Below are positions 43,162 through 54,000 of a DNA stretch of 64,000 nucleotides, in pieces. Position 1 is the stretch's first letter. Each line of letters starts with the position of its first letter. The stretch lies in assembly GCF_018598185.1 (NCBI RefSeq), contig NZ_JAHESC010000039.1, positions 1-64,000 on the forward strand, in the 5' to 3' direction. The notes under the pieces are model-generated. The model did not search any database, was not told the origin of the DNA, and saw only the letters and a program-made list of their open reading frames with translations. This DNA comes from Dawidia soli. GTDB taxonomy: Bacteria > Bacteroidota > Bacteroidia > Cytophagales > Cyclobacteriaceae. Position numbers and translations under genes: made by a program.

Positions 43162-44664
43162 TCAACCAGGCAACATTGCAGAGGAAGATATGTTGCCTTC
43201 CGTGGGGAGTATAAATTGGAACGTCGTGCCTTTTCCGGGTTCGCTGGTGACTTCGATCGGAGACTGGTGCAGCTCCAGGATCTTCTTTACAATAGCCAGC
43301 CCGATGCCCATCCCTTTTTTGGGTGCATTGTCTTTGTCAATTTGCTTGTAGCGTTCAAACACGTAGGATTGATCTTCCAGGGGAATGCCCACGCCGGTAT
43401 CGGCCACCCGCACCTTTATACCGGTGGCTGACTGGGCGAACTGTATGGTGATCCTGCCGCCGTCGGGCGTGAATTTAAAGGCGTTGTCCAGCAAGTTTTG
43501 AAATACCCGCTCAGTCAGCGCGATGTCGGCAAAGACCGGGCGGAGGTTGTTCGGGGCGTCGAGGCGAAGGTCGATGGAACGCGTTGATGCCGTGAGCTGA
43601 TAGGCCATCAGGATATCACTGGCGAGCTCCTGAATGAGAAATGGTTCTTTTTGTGGGGTGATAACGTTGGCCTCCAGTTTGGCATATTGAAAAAGCTGCT
43701 CCACCAGTCCGGATAACTTTTTCGTGCCGTCGTAGACGACGGTCAGGTATTTTTCTTTTTCGGACGGGGAGAGCGTGTCTTTCTTCATCATCAACGTTTC
43801 CACGTATCCCTGCATGATGGACAGCGGCGTGCGCAGGTCGTGGGATACATTGGCGATGAGCTCCTGCCGGAACTTGTCCGTGGCCGTGATCTTCCGGATG
43901 TTGTCGACGATCACATCGGCCATTTCGTTAAATGTAGACGTCAGCATGCCCAGGTTGCCTTTTGCGTATCCTTCAATCCTGGCGGAATAATCTCCCTCCT
44001 TAAACCGTCTGACGATGCCCGCGATGGTGCAGATGCTGTCGGTGATCAGAAAGAATGTAACGACGCCTACAACAAACGCTGCCACCAGCGCGGCAAAGAA
44101 AATATAGGCGCTGAGACGCATGTAAAGGTTTTCGTTCAGCGCGCTGAGTATTTCTTTTTGCTTTTGACTGGACAGGACCGTATATACATATCCCACCAGC
44201 CGGCCGTTTTCGTAGGCCGGTGCCGCGGAAAAAATACTGGGCTCGTCGGGTTGTTTGGGATTATCGCCGAGCGGGAATGCACCGTCCGTTGTAGCAAGCC
44301 ACGCCTGGACGGTGGCGATGTTGACGCGGTTGATCTGGACGGTCGTGTCGGGCACGACGTAGTCTACGATGTGCCCGGTCGTATCGAGCAGGTATACTTC
44401 CACGCTGGGGTTGGCCACCATGGTGGAGTGAATGATGTCGTGCGTGACGGTGGTGTCGGGCTTGCCATTTTTAAAGGGCTGTGTAAACGTGGCCAGGTGG
44501 TGCGCGATGTTGCCATAGAGCTGCTGATGCGCGGCGGTATAATATGCTTTTGAAAACCGCGATGCGATCCCGACAAAGACCACTCCTAAAATGATCAGTA
44601 AGGCCGTGAATGCTGCGGCGATCTTCCAGAACAGGAGGTTGCCATGGATCGTTCTAATCGACAT
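43162..44664 (-). CDS. Sensor histidine kinase (HAMP-HisKA-HATPase)
   Basis: 500 residues. Two membrane helices (about 10-30 and 190-212) flank a periplasmic domain; then HAMP, HisKA with 'ELIANVSHDLRTPLSIMQGY' (phospho-acceptor His) and HATPase ('NLLDNAFKFTPDGG', 'VADTGVGIP', 'GMGIGLAIVKKILE'). Follows the OmpR-type regulator by 11 bp in the same operon. Confidence 0.96.
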   Translation of the reverse strand: MSIRTIHGNLLFWKIAAAFTALLIILGVVFVGIASRFSKAYYTAAHQQLYGNIAHHLATFTQPFKNGKPDTTVTHDIIHSTMVANPSVEVYLLDTTGHIVDYVVPDTTVQINRVNIATVQAWLATTDGAFPLGDNPKQPDEPSIFSAAPAYENGRLVGYVYTVLSSQKQKEILSALNENLYMRLSAYIFFAALVAAFVVGVVTFFLITDSICTIAGIVRRFKEGDYSARIEGYAKGNLGMLTSTFNEMADVIVDNIRKITATDKFRQELIANVSHDLRTPLSIMQGYVETLMMKKDTLSPSEKEKYLTVVYDGTKKLSGLVEQLFQYAKLEANVITPQKEPFLIQELASDILMAYQLTASTRSIDLRLDAPNNLRPVFADIALTERVFQNLLDNAFKFTPDGGRITIQFAQSATGIKVRVADTGVGIPLEDQSYVFERYKQIDKDNAPKKGMGIGLAIVKKILELHQSPIEVTSEPGKGTTFQFILPTEGNISSSAMLPG

Positions 44665-44675
44665 GTTCTTAAATG

Positions 44676-45386
44676 TTATAGCTCTTCGTTAAACCGGTAG
44701 CCTACGCCCCAGGTTGTCAGAATAAATTTCGGGTTGGAGACGTCTTCCTCGATCTTGCTGCGCAGGCGATTGATGTGACTATTGACGGTGTGCTCGTACC
44801 CTTCGAAGTCATATCCCCAGATGAGGTTCAGCAGATTCTTGCGGCTATAGCTCTTGCCGGGGTTGCCCGCCAGCAGGGTGATGAGGTCGAATTCTTTTGG
44901 CGACAGGTCTACCCGGATGTTGTTGAGCGTTACTTTCCTTTTATCGATGTCGATCTTCAGATCGCCGTAGCGCATGACTGCCGACGTGGCTGCGTTCCCC
45001 TCCGTGCTCTGTTGTTCTTCACTACGCCGGAAGATGACTTTCACCCGGGCGATGAACTCGCGGATGCTGAACGGTTTGGTGAGGTAGTCATCGGCGCCCG
45101 TTTCGAGGCCCATGACTTTGTCGATCTCTTCCGAACGCGCGGTGAGCATCATGATCGGCGTATGCCGGTCGGTTTGCCTGATCTTCCGGCATACTTCCAT
45201 GCCGCCGAGTCCGGGGAGCATAATGTCGAGTATGATCAGGTCGAACCGGTCGTTCTTAGAGGCCGCGAGGCCCTGATGCCCGGAGGATGCCGGGGTGACC
45301 TCGCAGTCGAGGTCGTGCAGGTGTATCGTGAGCAGCTCCACAATGTCGCTGTCGTCTTCTATAATTAAAACATGCTTGCCTGGCAT
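44676..45386 (-). CDS. OmpR/PhoB-family response regulator
   Basis: 236 residues from ATG 45386 (MPGKHVLIIEDDSDIVELL); the open frame upstream lacks protein character. Receiver with phospho-acceptor D in 'LIILDIMLPGLGG' and K in 'DYLTKPF', then Trans_reg_C ('VDLSPKEFDLITLLAGNPG', 'INRLRSKIEEDVSNPKFILTTWGVGYRF'). Partner of the adjacent kinase. Confidence 0.96.
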   Translation of the reverse strand: MPGKHVLIIEDDSDIVELLTIHLHDLDCEVTPASSGHQGLAASKNDRFDLIILDIMLPGLGGMEVCRKIRQTDRHTPIMMLTARSEEIDKVMGLETGADDYLTKPFSIREFIARVKVIFRRSEEQQSTEGNAATSAVMRYGDLKIDIDKRKVTLNNIRVDLSPKEFDLITLLAGNPGKSYSRKNLLNLIWGYDFEGYEHTVNSHINRLRSKIEEDVSNPKFILTTWGVGYRFNEEL

Positions 45387-45424
45387 GTTACAAAGGTGGC
45401 CAAAAAAGCGGTAGCAGGCTGTGA

Positions 45425-45432
45425 TACTTTTG
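45425..45432 (+). promoter_or_regulatory. -7 promoter box of the Spondin lipoprotein gene
   Basis: TACTTTTG, matching TAnnTTTG, 71 bp before ATG 45504. It lies in the divergent gap with the response regulator gene, which may regulate it. Confidence 0.5.
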
Positions 45433-45503
45433 TTATAATTCCGCGACAGCGTCGGGATATTGTTTCTGTTGTTTCGGGCATTCAAAAACGAAACCAATAG
45501 CTC

Positions 45504-46802
45504 ATGAAACAAAACATGTTAAAATCAGTTGCGGTGCTTGCTGTGGCACTGGTATGGGCATCGTGCAATGACGATGACGATACGCCGATGATGCAATCCA
45601 GCACGATCACTATTGAGAATGTGCTCGATAGCAAACCCCTGGTCGAATCGGGTACCTTTAAAGGTACGGGCACACCGCCGGTGATCCTGCCCGGTCAATC
45701 GGTGTCTTTTTCCTTTTCTGCCGCCAAGAATCAACGGCTGACATTTGCCACGATGTACGGTTGGAGCAACGATCTTTTCTTTGCGCCCGAGAACCCCGGC
45801 ATTAAACTATACAATGATGACGGAAGCCCTGTTACCGGCGATGTGTCGTCGCAGGTGAAGCTGTGGGATAACGGCACGCGTGTCAACCAGGCGCCTGGCG
45901 CAGCGGTGGTACATCCCGGAATGGCCGAAGCGGCTGCCATGAATATTAAAATGGTGGCCGGCATGGATGACTATGGCAATACATACCTGGCGGCGTCAGA
46001 CCTGATGGAGGTGTCGCTGGCGTACAATGGCAACTCGCGGTTTACGCTCACGATCATGAACACTTCGGGCGGCACCGAGAATGAAACACCGTTTAGCCCG
46101 GGCGTGTGGGCCATCTCGTATGTGGCCGGTGGCAACCTGTTGATGCCGGAGCCGATCTATTCCAATAATAAGCCTTCGGCCAACGGGCTTACGGCCATTG
46201 CTGAAGCGGGTGACAATACGGCGATGAGCACGTACCTCATGGATCTGACCGGTATCTTTACGCCGCTGTCGCCGGTGCTGGTCGTGGTGTACAATGGTAT
46301 GGAGAACCCGTTCTATAGGACGGGCGAGAAAGACCGGGGCATGGGCTTGAAAGAGCTGGCGCAGAAGGGCAATGCCGATATGCTGGCGGCGGCGTTGAAA
46401 GATATGAACGGCGTGAAGAATGTATATGTGTTGAAGGACATGGCGAATACCGTGTTGCTACCGCGGATAAACGGTGCAGCTGGAGGCAAGGTGTCGCAGC
46501 AGCTTATGGTGGGCGAGGGCGACCGGGTTGCGCTGGCTACCATGTACGGCTTCTCTAACGATTGGTTCTTTGCCACGACCGGCGCTGATCTCGATGCGAT
46601 GGAGAAGGGCGATGTTACGTCGATGGTCGGATTGTTTGATAACGGTACGGCGATCAATCAATATCCCGGTGCCGGCATTACACAGTTCAACCTGGCGGGT
46701 ACGCCGCTGGAGGAGAGCAAGGCCATCGAGGCAGTGCCGAACCCGAACGAGTTTACGATGCTGCCGGCGGTTGCCGGTATTGTCAAGGTTACGTTGCAAT
46801 GA
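45504..46802 (+). CDS. Lipoprotein with two Spondin_N-type domains
   Basis: 432 residues, lipobox 'ALVWASC' then 'NDDDDTP'. Two halves repeat the same features: 'ATMYGWSNDLFFAPENPG' and 'ATMYGFSNDWFFATTG', 'VKLWDNGTRVNQAPGAAV' and 'VGLFDNGTAINQYPGAGI'. These mark Spondin_N domains; the second copy follows a linker of about 60 residues. Known in secreted adhesive proteins. Probably surface-exposed; divergent from a two-component system that may control it. Confidence 0.92.
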   Translation: MKQNMLKSVAVLAVALVWASCNDDDDTPMMQSSTITIENVLDSKPLVESGTFKGTGTPPVILPGQSVSFSFSAAKNQRLTFATMYGWSNDLFFAPENPGIKLYNDDGSPVTGDVSSQVKLWDNGTRVNQAPGAAVVHPGMAEAAAMNIKMVAGMDDYGNTYLAASDLMEVSLAYNGNSRFTLTIMNTSGGTENETPFSPGVWAISYVAGGNLLMPEPIYSNNKPSANGLTAIAEAGDNTAMSTYLMDLTGIFTPLSPVLVVVYNGMENPFYRTGEKDRGMGLKELAQKGNADMLAAALKDMNGVKNVYVLKDMANTVLLPRINGAAGGKVSQQLMVGEGDRVALATMYGFSNDWFFATTGADLDAMEKGDVTSMVGLFDNGTAINQYPGAGITQFNLAGTPLEESKAIEAVPNPNEFTMLPAVAGIVKVTLQ

Positions 46803-46929
46803 TCGTTTTTGCCCAGGGGATTTGACGATTCCCTTGGGCATTCTGCTGGTAGTGTCACGGGAGCATGATTGTATTATTTGATTTGCGTTGAAATACTTAC
46901 AACCCCGCGCTTTTCCTTTAAAGGGCCGG

Positions 46930-46937
46930 TATCTTTG
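46930..46937 (+). promoter_or_regulatory. -7 promoter box of the small lipoprotein gene
   Basis: TATCTTTG 19 bp before ATG 46957. A hairpin with the stem GCCCA(g)GGGA/TCCC(tt)GGGC near 46811-46841 lies upstream after the Spondin gene and may be its terminator, though it has no T-tract. Confidence 0.55.
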
Positions 46938-46956
46938 CCGGTAAAATTTATTAACC

Positions 46957-47151
46957 ATGCGAAAAATTTTCTGTCTAAGCGTACTCGTGACATTTATGCT
47001 CTCGTCTTGTGGTACTACGAAAGTGCCGCCAGGACAGGCTAAAAAAGTCACCAATCCGCCGCCGGGGCAAGTGAAGAAGATGACGGGAAGTAAGTCGGCC
47101 GCGCCTTACGCGCCGGGACAACAAAAGAAGGCGGGTAAAAAGAAAGGTTAG
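46957..47151 (+). CDS. Small lipoprotein with PPGQxKK repeats
   Basis: 64 residues: signal with lipobox 'FMLSSC', then three variants of a motif (VPPGQAKK, PPPGQVKK, YAPGQQKK) and a Lys-rich tail. Small proteins of this pattern are common in Bacteroidota, sometimes labelled 'quinol oxidase subunit 4' in databases without evidence I can see. Basic tail suggests binding to an anionic surface such as LPS or peptidoglycan; this is inference. Confidence 0.8.
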   Translation: MRKIFCLSVLVTFMLSSCGTTKVPPGQAKKVTNPPPGQVKKMTGSKSAAPYAPGQQKKAGKKKG

Positions 47152-47158
47152 GTATTCG

Positions 47159-47206
47159 TTACTGCATGACATGCGCAGGTTTGTGAAGCGGCATGTCATG
47201 CAGTAA
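47159..47206. terminator. 16-bp perfect inverted repeat after the small lipoprotein gene
   Basis: TTACTGCATGACATGC (47159-47174) and its exact complement (47191-47206) with a 16-nt loop. No proper T-tract follows, so it may be a transcript-stabilising or factor-binding hairpin rather than a terminator. Confidence 0.5.
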
Positions 47207-47730
47207 CATTGTTTATCGATTTGCTTCATGTCGAAATAGCCGGCTTCTAAATCACATCCCCCCGCGCCGGCAGATCAGTGGATCCATCGCGTGTTATCGC
47301 CCGGATTTCAGGCCCTCCTTCCATTAATAGTTGCGTTGAAATCCACACTGTAAACACAGTGTGTTAAATCCGCCTTTAAAGTCACAAGGTTTTCTTTAAT
47401 AAGATTAAGCGACAGGCCAGTAGCTGGTCATAAAGTATAGTGTAAGTCCACGGTTCGCCGGCCTGGTCTCCAACCCCGTCAACTTCACATGAATGGCATT
47501 CTTAGAAGTATAGATAAAGCATCAGGTCTGTTCATTTTCGGCCAGTAATTATCAAAAAACGAGCAGTAGGGAAGCGAAAAACGCGAAGATCATGCGTTTT
47601 GCGCAACGATTCGAATTTGGTATCACACTTGCATTGATCGCTTACAACGCATGCCGTAGAGCAAAAAGTTCTACTTCGGCGGGTAACTGTATCAAACCAG
47701 GATAAACCTATAACACTAAAATACATTGCA
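47207..47730. other. Intergenic region without genes
   Basis: Contains a small hairpin ACACTGT-aaac-ACAGTGT (47345-47362) and one copy of TATAGATAAAGCA (47509-47521), the unit of the array at 57 kb. No credible ORF. Confidence 0.4.
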
Positions 47731-49389
47731 GTGAAATTTATATACGCTCTCATTACTATCCTCGTATTAGTTCTATATCCATTCCGTCAATCGGCAGAAT
47801 CCCTGTCCGTGAAAAATAAATACAAGGAGTGCAAACTTGTACTCAACGGAGTAAACTTTTCCGTTGATCCTCGAATTGAACTGTTCCATACCGTGGAAGT
47901 GATCCAGGGAATTCCTTTCGTGAATTTCATTGAGCTTGATTATAAACAAAAAATAGCGAGTCATTTTCAGCACGGTAAAACACATCCGCTATTCGCCTTT
48001 CTGGATAAGAATCAGTTGTACGGTAAGCTTTTTACGACGATCGATGCGCCCATTCTGATGATGCTGCATCTCACCAATGACCTGGAATGGCGCAAGGACG
48101 TAGAGGTGCCAGAGGCGAGACGTCCTGCGCTTGATTCGTTGCGGGTGTTAATGAAAGACTTTGCCGAAGCATCCAATTATGCCGGGTTCTTCAACAGTAA
48201 TGTTGACTTGTACAATGTTAGTCTGACCACGCTTACATACAATTTGCCGGGCTTTGATGAAAAGAACCGACTGATGGACTACTGCGGAAATCGGAATCAC
48301 AAGGGGTATGAGTTCAACGTGATCCTGAACTTTCTGGGATGGGGTAATTTTGGTCCGAGAATATTCAACAAAGACGGTGCACAGCTATACGCCGTGATCG
48401 CTCCCGAAAAAACGGCGATCCGGGTGCCGACGTTTGATGTCGGTGCGCTGTACCGGTTGTTGTGGCATGAGTTCGCGCATTCCTTTGCAAACCCTGCAGA
48501 AGAAAAGATCGCCGGCGAGTTCGATAAATTTGAGAAGTTGTGGGAGCCTGTGAAAGAATCTATGCGGGCACAGGCGTATCACTCCTGGCAATCGGTGGTT
48601 AAGGAGCATCTTACCGAAGCGATTGCCTGCCGGATGGCTGCACTCAAGTTTGGGGAGGATGCCGCAGCGCTGAACTATGTCAGACCTCAAATAGGGAGGC
48701 GATGGATCTATTTGAACCCGTTGCTGAAGGCATTGAAATATTACGAAGCAAACCGCGAGGTTTATCCTACCCTGGAGAGCTTTATGCCGAAAATCGCTGA
48801 AGCTTTTCAGGCGATCAATCAACATGATATTGACGGTTGGTTGGCGGAAATGGACGCACTGAAGAAACCGAATCTGAAGGCAATGCCGACTGTCGGTGCT
48901 ATATATGATACAAAGAACATCCTGATCATCGTATCCACGGGCGAGACCGATCGCGAAGCTGACCGGCGATTAAAAGACTTCATTGACAACTACAAGGGCA
49001 GGATAAAAACGTTGAAAGATGCGGCGATCATTGCGGACACCGCTGCCCTGGCCATGGACCTGGCGGATTACAACTTGTCTGTCTGGGGTACGCCAAGCGG
49101 GAACAAATTTTTGCAAAAGCATTTGTCGCAGATCCCGATCGTTGTCCATAGCGATAAGATCATCGGGGAAAGTGTTTATGAAGGGACAGGCTATGGATTA
49201 TTGATCGGTTGGGTGAATCCGTTCAACCCGGAAAAAGTGATGGCTGTATACACCGGCCAAAACCCCGCTGACCTGATCGACTTCAACAGGATTATGAATG
49301 GAAGCGGCAACTACCACATCTTCAAAAATTTCATTACCATCAAACAGAGCAGTTTTAGTAAAAATGGATCGGTTTGGGTGGCGAAGTAG
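47731..49389 (+). CDS. DUF4932-type metallopeptidase-like exported protein
   Basis: 552 residues from GTG 47731; hydrophobic N-terminus is a signal peptide or anchor. Zinc-peptidase motif HEFAH at 246-250, with E292/E296 in 'EHLTEAIACR' as possible third ligand (gluzincin-like). Length and layout fit DUF4932 proteins, assigned from memory. The last 150 residues form a separate domain ('NILIIVSTGETDREADRRLKDF'). Activity not demonstrated; if active, a periplasmic or surface protease. Confidence 0.85.
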   Translation: MKFIYALITILVLVLYPFRQSAESLSVKNKYKECKLVLNGVNFSVDPRIELFHTVEVIQGIPFVNFIELDYKQKIASHFQHGKTHPLFAFLDKNQLYGKLFTTIDAPILMMLHLTNDLEWRKDVEVPEARRPALDSLRVLMKDFAEASNYAGFFNSNVDLYNVSLTTLTYNLPGFDEKNRLMDYCGNRNHKGYEFNVILNFLGWGNFGPRIFNKDGAQLYAVIAPEKTAIRVPTFDVGALYRLLWHEFAHSFANPAEEKIAGEFDKFEKLWEPVKESMRAQAYHSWQSVVKEHLTEAIACRMAALKFGEDAAALNYVRPQIGRRWIYLNPLLKALKYYEANREVYPTLESFMPKIAEAFQAINQHDIDGWLAEMDALKKPNLKAMPTVGAIYDTKNILIIVSTGETDREADRRLKDFIDNYKGRIKTLKDAAIIADTAALAMDLADYNLSVWGTPSGNKFLQKHLSQIPIVVHSDKIIGESVYEGTGYGLLIGWVNPFNPEKVMAVYTGQNPADLIDFNRIMNGSGNYHIFKNFITIKQSSFSKNGSVWVAK

Positions 49390-49734
49390 TGGAGTCAGAC
49401 CAATGGTAACATCGACACATCTAATTGGTTTCTAATACTGTAAGCGAAACCAATGATCCGCTACGCACGTTCTACAATAGAATCCTAAGAAAAGGCATGA
49501 AGATCGGCAGGTTTTTCAAAGTAACAAACAATACTGCTAAAGGGTTGGCATCAACCATGGATGGATCTCTGCGTGCCTTTCCAATTGTAAAAATGCAATA
49601 TTCTGCGCCCTTAGTCTTTCACCCGTTAGCGTCCTGATCGATGGACGCCAATCCTTCCTTTAGTTTTTTGCAATCGCTTTAACGCAAGAATCGTTGAGGG
49701 CTGCTTTATCCTTCCACATAATTCGGAATTTATC
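49390..49734. other. Intergenic region without a supported gene
   Basis: Short open frames here have no protein-like features. No promoter, terminator or RNA structure stands out. Confidence 0.4.
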
Positions 49735-49920
49735 ATGGGTGAAAGAAAATTTAAGCTCAGCATGCTTGAGTACTCGAAAGTTATTTTGTCAAAGATCAGT
49801 TTCGATAAGAGATTATTCAGAAAGGAATACAAGAAAGCATTCCGGTACCTCGATCATGATGATCGCGCCGCCCTGAGACATTGGGTACGTGCTCAGTGGA
49901 GCATAATTGCTGTGACGTGA
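49735..49920 (+). CDS. Small basic protein, 61 aa
   Basis: Starts ATG 49735. Sequence 'KFKLSMLEYSKVILSKISFD' then 'RLFRKEYKKAFRYLDHDDRAALRHW' is a two-helix, strongly basic protein. It has the character of a conserved small Bacteroidota protein I have seen but cannot name. 48 bp before terC on the same strand. Confidence 0.65.
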   Translation: MGERKFKLSMLEYSKVILSKISFDKRLFRKEYKKAFRYLDHDDRAALRHWVRAQWSIIAVT

Positions 49921-49968
49921 GTGCAGATCACCTGAACGGACAAATGTAAAACGTAAACCGTTAAATAC

Positions 49969-50886
49969 ATGACTGAAGAAGCAATGCTCTGGACAAGCTT
50001 TAGCGTTTTCGTATTGGGCATGCTGGCCCTGGACCTTGGTGTGTTTCATCGGAAATCACACGAAGTGTCCGTAAAAGAAGCGCTCACGTGGACGGCGGTC
50101 TGGATCGGGCTAGCCATGCTGTTCAATCTTTTCGTTTTTTATTATTTCGATAAAGAAACAGCGCTGGAATTCTTCACGGCCTATCTTGTCGAAAAGTCAT
50201 TGAGCATTGACAACATCTTTGTCATCATCATGATCTTCTCGTATTTCAGCGTACCGGCATCATATCAGCATAAAGTGCTCTTCTGGGGGATTTTGGGAGC
50301 GTTGATCATGAGAGTGATCTTCATTTTTGCGGGTATCGAGCTCATTCATACATTCCATTGGCTGATCTACGTGTTCGGTGCATTCCTCGTATTTACCGGC
50401 ATTCGGATGGTCACCGGCGCTGATAAACCGATGAACCTAGACAACAATCCGCTGGTGGTGTTTGTGCGCAGGATTTTTCCGGTAACTGCTTCGTTCGAGG
50501 GTGATAACTTTTTTGTCAAACGTGATAGCCGTTTGTGGGCAACACCCTTGTTTATCGTCGTGATCTTAATTGAGGGAACGGACCTCATTTTCGCTGTCGA
50601 TTCAATTCCGGCGATCATTTCCATATCGGAAAATCCGTTTATCGTGTATACGTCAAACGTGTTTGCAATTCTCGGGCTCCGTTCTCTCTACTTTGCGCTT
50701 GCTGGGATCGAAAAATATTTTGCGTATCTAAAATACGGCCTGGCGACTATATTGGTGTTCGTCGGCCTGAAAATGTCTTTTGCTGATTTCGTTAAAATAC
50801 CGGTTGAGATCTCGCTCATCGTGATAGCGTTTCTGCTGGCGATTTCGATGATTGCTTCGGTCGTTGTAAAGAGAGAGCGGGCATGA
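49969..50886 (+). CDS. TerC/Alx-family integral membrane protein
   Basis: 305 residues with about eight membrane helices. Family signatures: 'EFFTAYLVEKSLSIDNIFVIIMIFSYF' with the conserved acidic residues in the membrane, and 'ILIEGTDLIFAVDSIPAIISI'. Homologues (Alx, MeeF/TerC) export Mn2+ or support metalation of secreted proteins. Monocistronic or following the 61-aa gene. Confidence 0.95.
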   Translation: MTEEAMLWTSFSVFVLGMLALDLGVFHRKSHEVSVKEALTWTAVWIGLAMLFNLFVFYYFDKETALEFFTAYLVEKSLSIDNIFVIIMIFSYFSVPASYQHKVLFWGILGALIMRVIFIFAGIELIHTFHWLIYVFGAFLVFTGIRMVTGADKPMNLDNNPLVVFVRRIFPVTASFEGDNFFVKRDSRLWATPLFIVVILIEGTDLIFAVDSIPAIISISENPFIVYTSNVFAILGLRSLYFALAGIEKYFAYLKYGLATILVFVGLKMSFADFVKIPVEISLIVIAFLLAISMIASVVVKRERA

Positions 50887-51091
50887 CAGCCGGGCTCTCC
50901 GCGGCAGGGCAATCGAATTATTGTTCGTGCATGCGGTGGCGTTCGGGTGGCATTTTTTAGGACGTGATTAGCCCGGGGTTAGTCAAAGCGCACTGAATTC
51001 GGTTTTTTTTGTGTTTTTTGATCCCGCCCAGCTTCTTTTTTATGGAAAATTGCCTCTTTTGGAATCATGGGTATTGATAACCTACCGTGCC

Positions 51092-54000
51092 ATGAGAGGA
51101 CTCTGTCTGACATTACTCATTTTACAATCCTTAATCTCGATCCCTGTTTCGGCTCAAGATCTCGTTGAAAGCCGGAGAAGCAGTTACTACACCGTCATCT
51201 ACAAGGTCAGTAACGAACAGGCTAGAGTCCTGTACAAGGATATTGGGGAGATCGATACCACTTTTCTCCATCATCTCTTCGATCTCTACCCGACCGATTC
51301 TACCTATCGAAAGGAATTGCCGGTAGGACATTTTGTCTTCGTAAAGACCGTCAACGGAAGCTTGCACTGCGAGCTTCGATCCGTCAATAACCTCAGCATG
51401 AATCTCCTGAACAATCACAGGGACCTGGTGATGGTCTTTAATGACTTGCAAGGGAAAGAGTTACAGGATATACAAGTGGAGGTCCGATCAAAAAGAATTC
51501 CCTTCCAGGAGCGCATAAGGGCTTATCGGCTGGGAAAAACCAACAAAAGAGGAATCGTGAGCGCCGCGTACCAGGGGCATGTGTCCTTCTTTGAAATCGA
51601 ACGGAAGTTTAACAATACGTTCTTTGTGCGGACCGGAAGGAAAATGGCCCAGACGTTCCCGATCAATCACATTATTTCGCCTATCTTCTATATGACGGGG
51701 ACGGTTCAAAGAATAATAAATGGTGATCGCCTGGTTGCCCCTGGGATCTATCATCGAACGGCGAGGATTTTTAAGCCAAAGCCCCGCAGCGGATATATCG
51801 TTCTCAATAAACCCCGTTTCAAACCTTATGACACACTGCGGTTAAAGGGGATCGTAACGACAACGAAAGGAAATCCAGTCGGAGAAACTGTTGACATTTA
51901 TTTGAATAAGTATTACCCCGATGCGTTCAGTAAAAAAATTGGGACCATAGAATCGTACAGGAAGGGCGCGTATCAATTTGAACTCCTGCTCAGCGATAGC
52001 CTGAATTTAAAGCTGGATCAAAGTTATTCAATAGAATTCAGAGGTAAGAAAGGCAACACGCTATTGTCGACTAATTTCAGATACGAGGAATATCAATTGA
52101 AGAATAATTCGTATTCGGCGAGAAGTGAACGCAAGACAAAACTCAAACCGGCAGTATTGTATCTGAGGGGAGAAGACTCGAATGAAATGCCTCTTTTTGA
52201 TGTCAGGGTAGATATTCTCTTACGGCCTAAAGATGTGGTGAAGTATTATCAGCCGAAGGTATTTGTTCCGGACACACTTTGGTTTTATCAGACAAAACTC
52301 GATCCTGTGGGAGAAACCCGTATAAGTATACCGGATTCTGTCATGCCGGGCGTATCCTTGCGTTATGAAGCGACCGTTGCGTTCTACAATGCGGAAAATG
52401 AGCGGACCGTGAAGATTGTATCACTTGATCACGATTCAAAGCCGTTTCCCCTGGTCATTGACCTGGAGCATGACAGTGTAAAGGTTACGAACCTTGATCC
52501 ACGAAATCCTGTCGTGACGGAGGTGACCCTTAGCCGTTCCAATCCATCGTATGATTTTGTTGATAAGAAGATCACCTTGCCATACGCGGAGCGGGTTGAT
52601 CCGTTTGCGGATTGGTATTCGGTAAGTTATTTGTCAGGCACCCAAACAGTGTCCGATGGAATTGACCTGGAAGCGCTGCCCGACAAGCTTCAGGTATCGT
52701 CTAATAGAACAGCCGACTCATTGATCATTGTTTCGGAAAATCCCAGAAGGATACCGTTCCGCTATTTCCTGTTTAAGAATGGAACCCTCCTTGAGAGCTC
52801 GCAAGGCGAATCCTTGCGCATCAGAAGGCGGGCAAAAGTCTCCGACAGCTATTCGTTATCGGTTCAGTATATATGGGCTGGCAAGTCCGAAACCAGGGAC
52901 TATGAGATCGCGTTCGACAGGCGAAATCTCGAGATCAGGCTCGATCATCCTGCGATTGTCTATCCCGGGCAAAAGGCCAGCTTTAAGATTGCCGTTCGGG
53001 ATGCCTTTGGTGAACCGGTGGAGAATGTCGACTTGACTGCGCTTGCCGTCACCCGGAAATTTGAAACGACGTCCGTGCCGTCTGTTCCGTCATTTTCAAG
53101 AGGTCATAAAAGCAGAGCCATATTCAACGAATTCAACACGAAGGAGTTCGATCTAAGCGTATCGAAAAGTATTGAATGGGCTTATTGGAAAAAGACACTT
53201 GGCCTCGACAGCATCGCATTCTATAAACTATTGTTTCCCGCCGCGGGTTATTTCGAATACCGTACAAAAGCTGAAACGTCACAATTTGCACCTGTCGTGG
53301 TCGGGAGGGGAAGTAATCAGCCCATTCAAGTGATCTATGTTGATGGACAGCCTGTCTACTACGCGGGTGTGTCAACGCTGGAGCCATACTCATTTCATAT
53401 CGCTCCGGGAGAGCACACGATCGCCATTAGGCTCACCAATCGTTTACTTACGATCTCCAACGTAAGGATAGAGGCCAATCAGAAGCTGATCTTTTCTATT
53501 GACCGGAATCATTTACCGGCGAACTGCACGGAAATAGAAATGCCTTTTAAATTTTCTGACGAGGAGCTGCGGAAATTGAGTCGGTACTTCATGGTTGTAA
53601 ATACCCGACAAGCAACAAGTGATGCCTTTCTTCAGCAAGGAAACGTGTACCGCCTGATTGGGGCCAGAGATAACTACTACGGTTACTCGTATTATGAACG
53701 CCTTGTCGGCCCATTTTATCCAGGCACGACGACGTATGCCCGAAAGGATGGCGTTCACCATACGTTCGGATATGAGCCGTTCTACTCGTACGATTTTCAG
53801 GAAGGTCTGCTTAAAATGCGTGACACAAAAACAGCGAACTACCTGCAGCGCGGATTTCGATGGAAATCGGACATCCCTTCGTTTGAGGATCAGGTCCTGA
53901 CGCGTAACGCAATCGGGGAATACTGGAAGAACATCGAAACAAATGCACCCATTCCATTCAAACGTTTCCCCGACTTTGAACCGGTTTCAAAACGTATCGG

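Noticed and set aside
49425-49637. Open frame of 70 codons on the plus strand
   Set aside because: No signal, domain or helix pattern; composition looks random and it ends in a gap without regulatory marks.
51011-51091. N-terminal extension of the macroglobulin-like protein
   Set aside because: Needs a GTG start and would bury the signal peptide that begins at ATG 51092.
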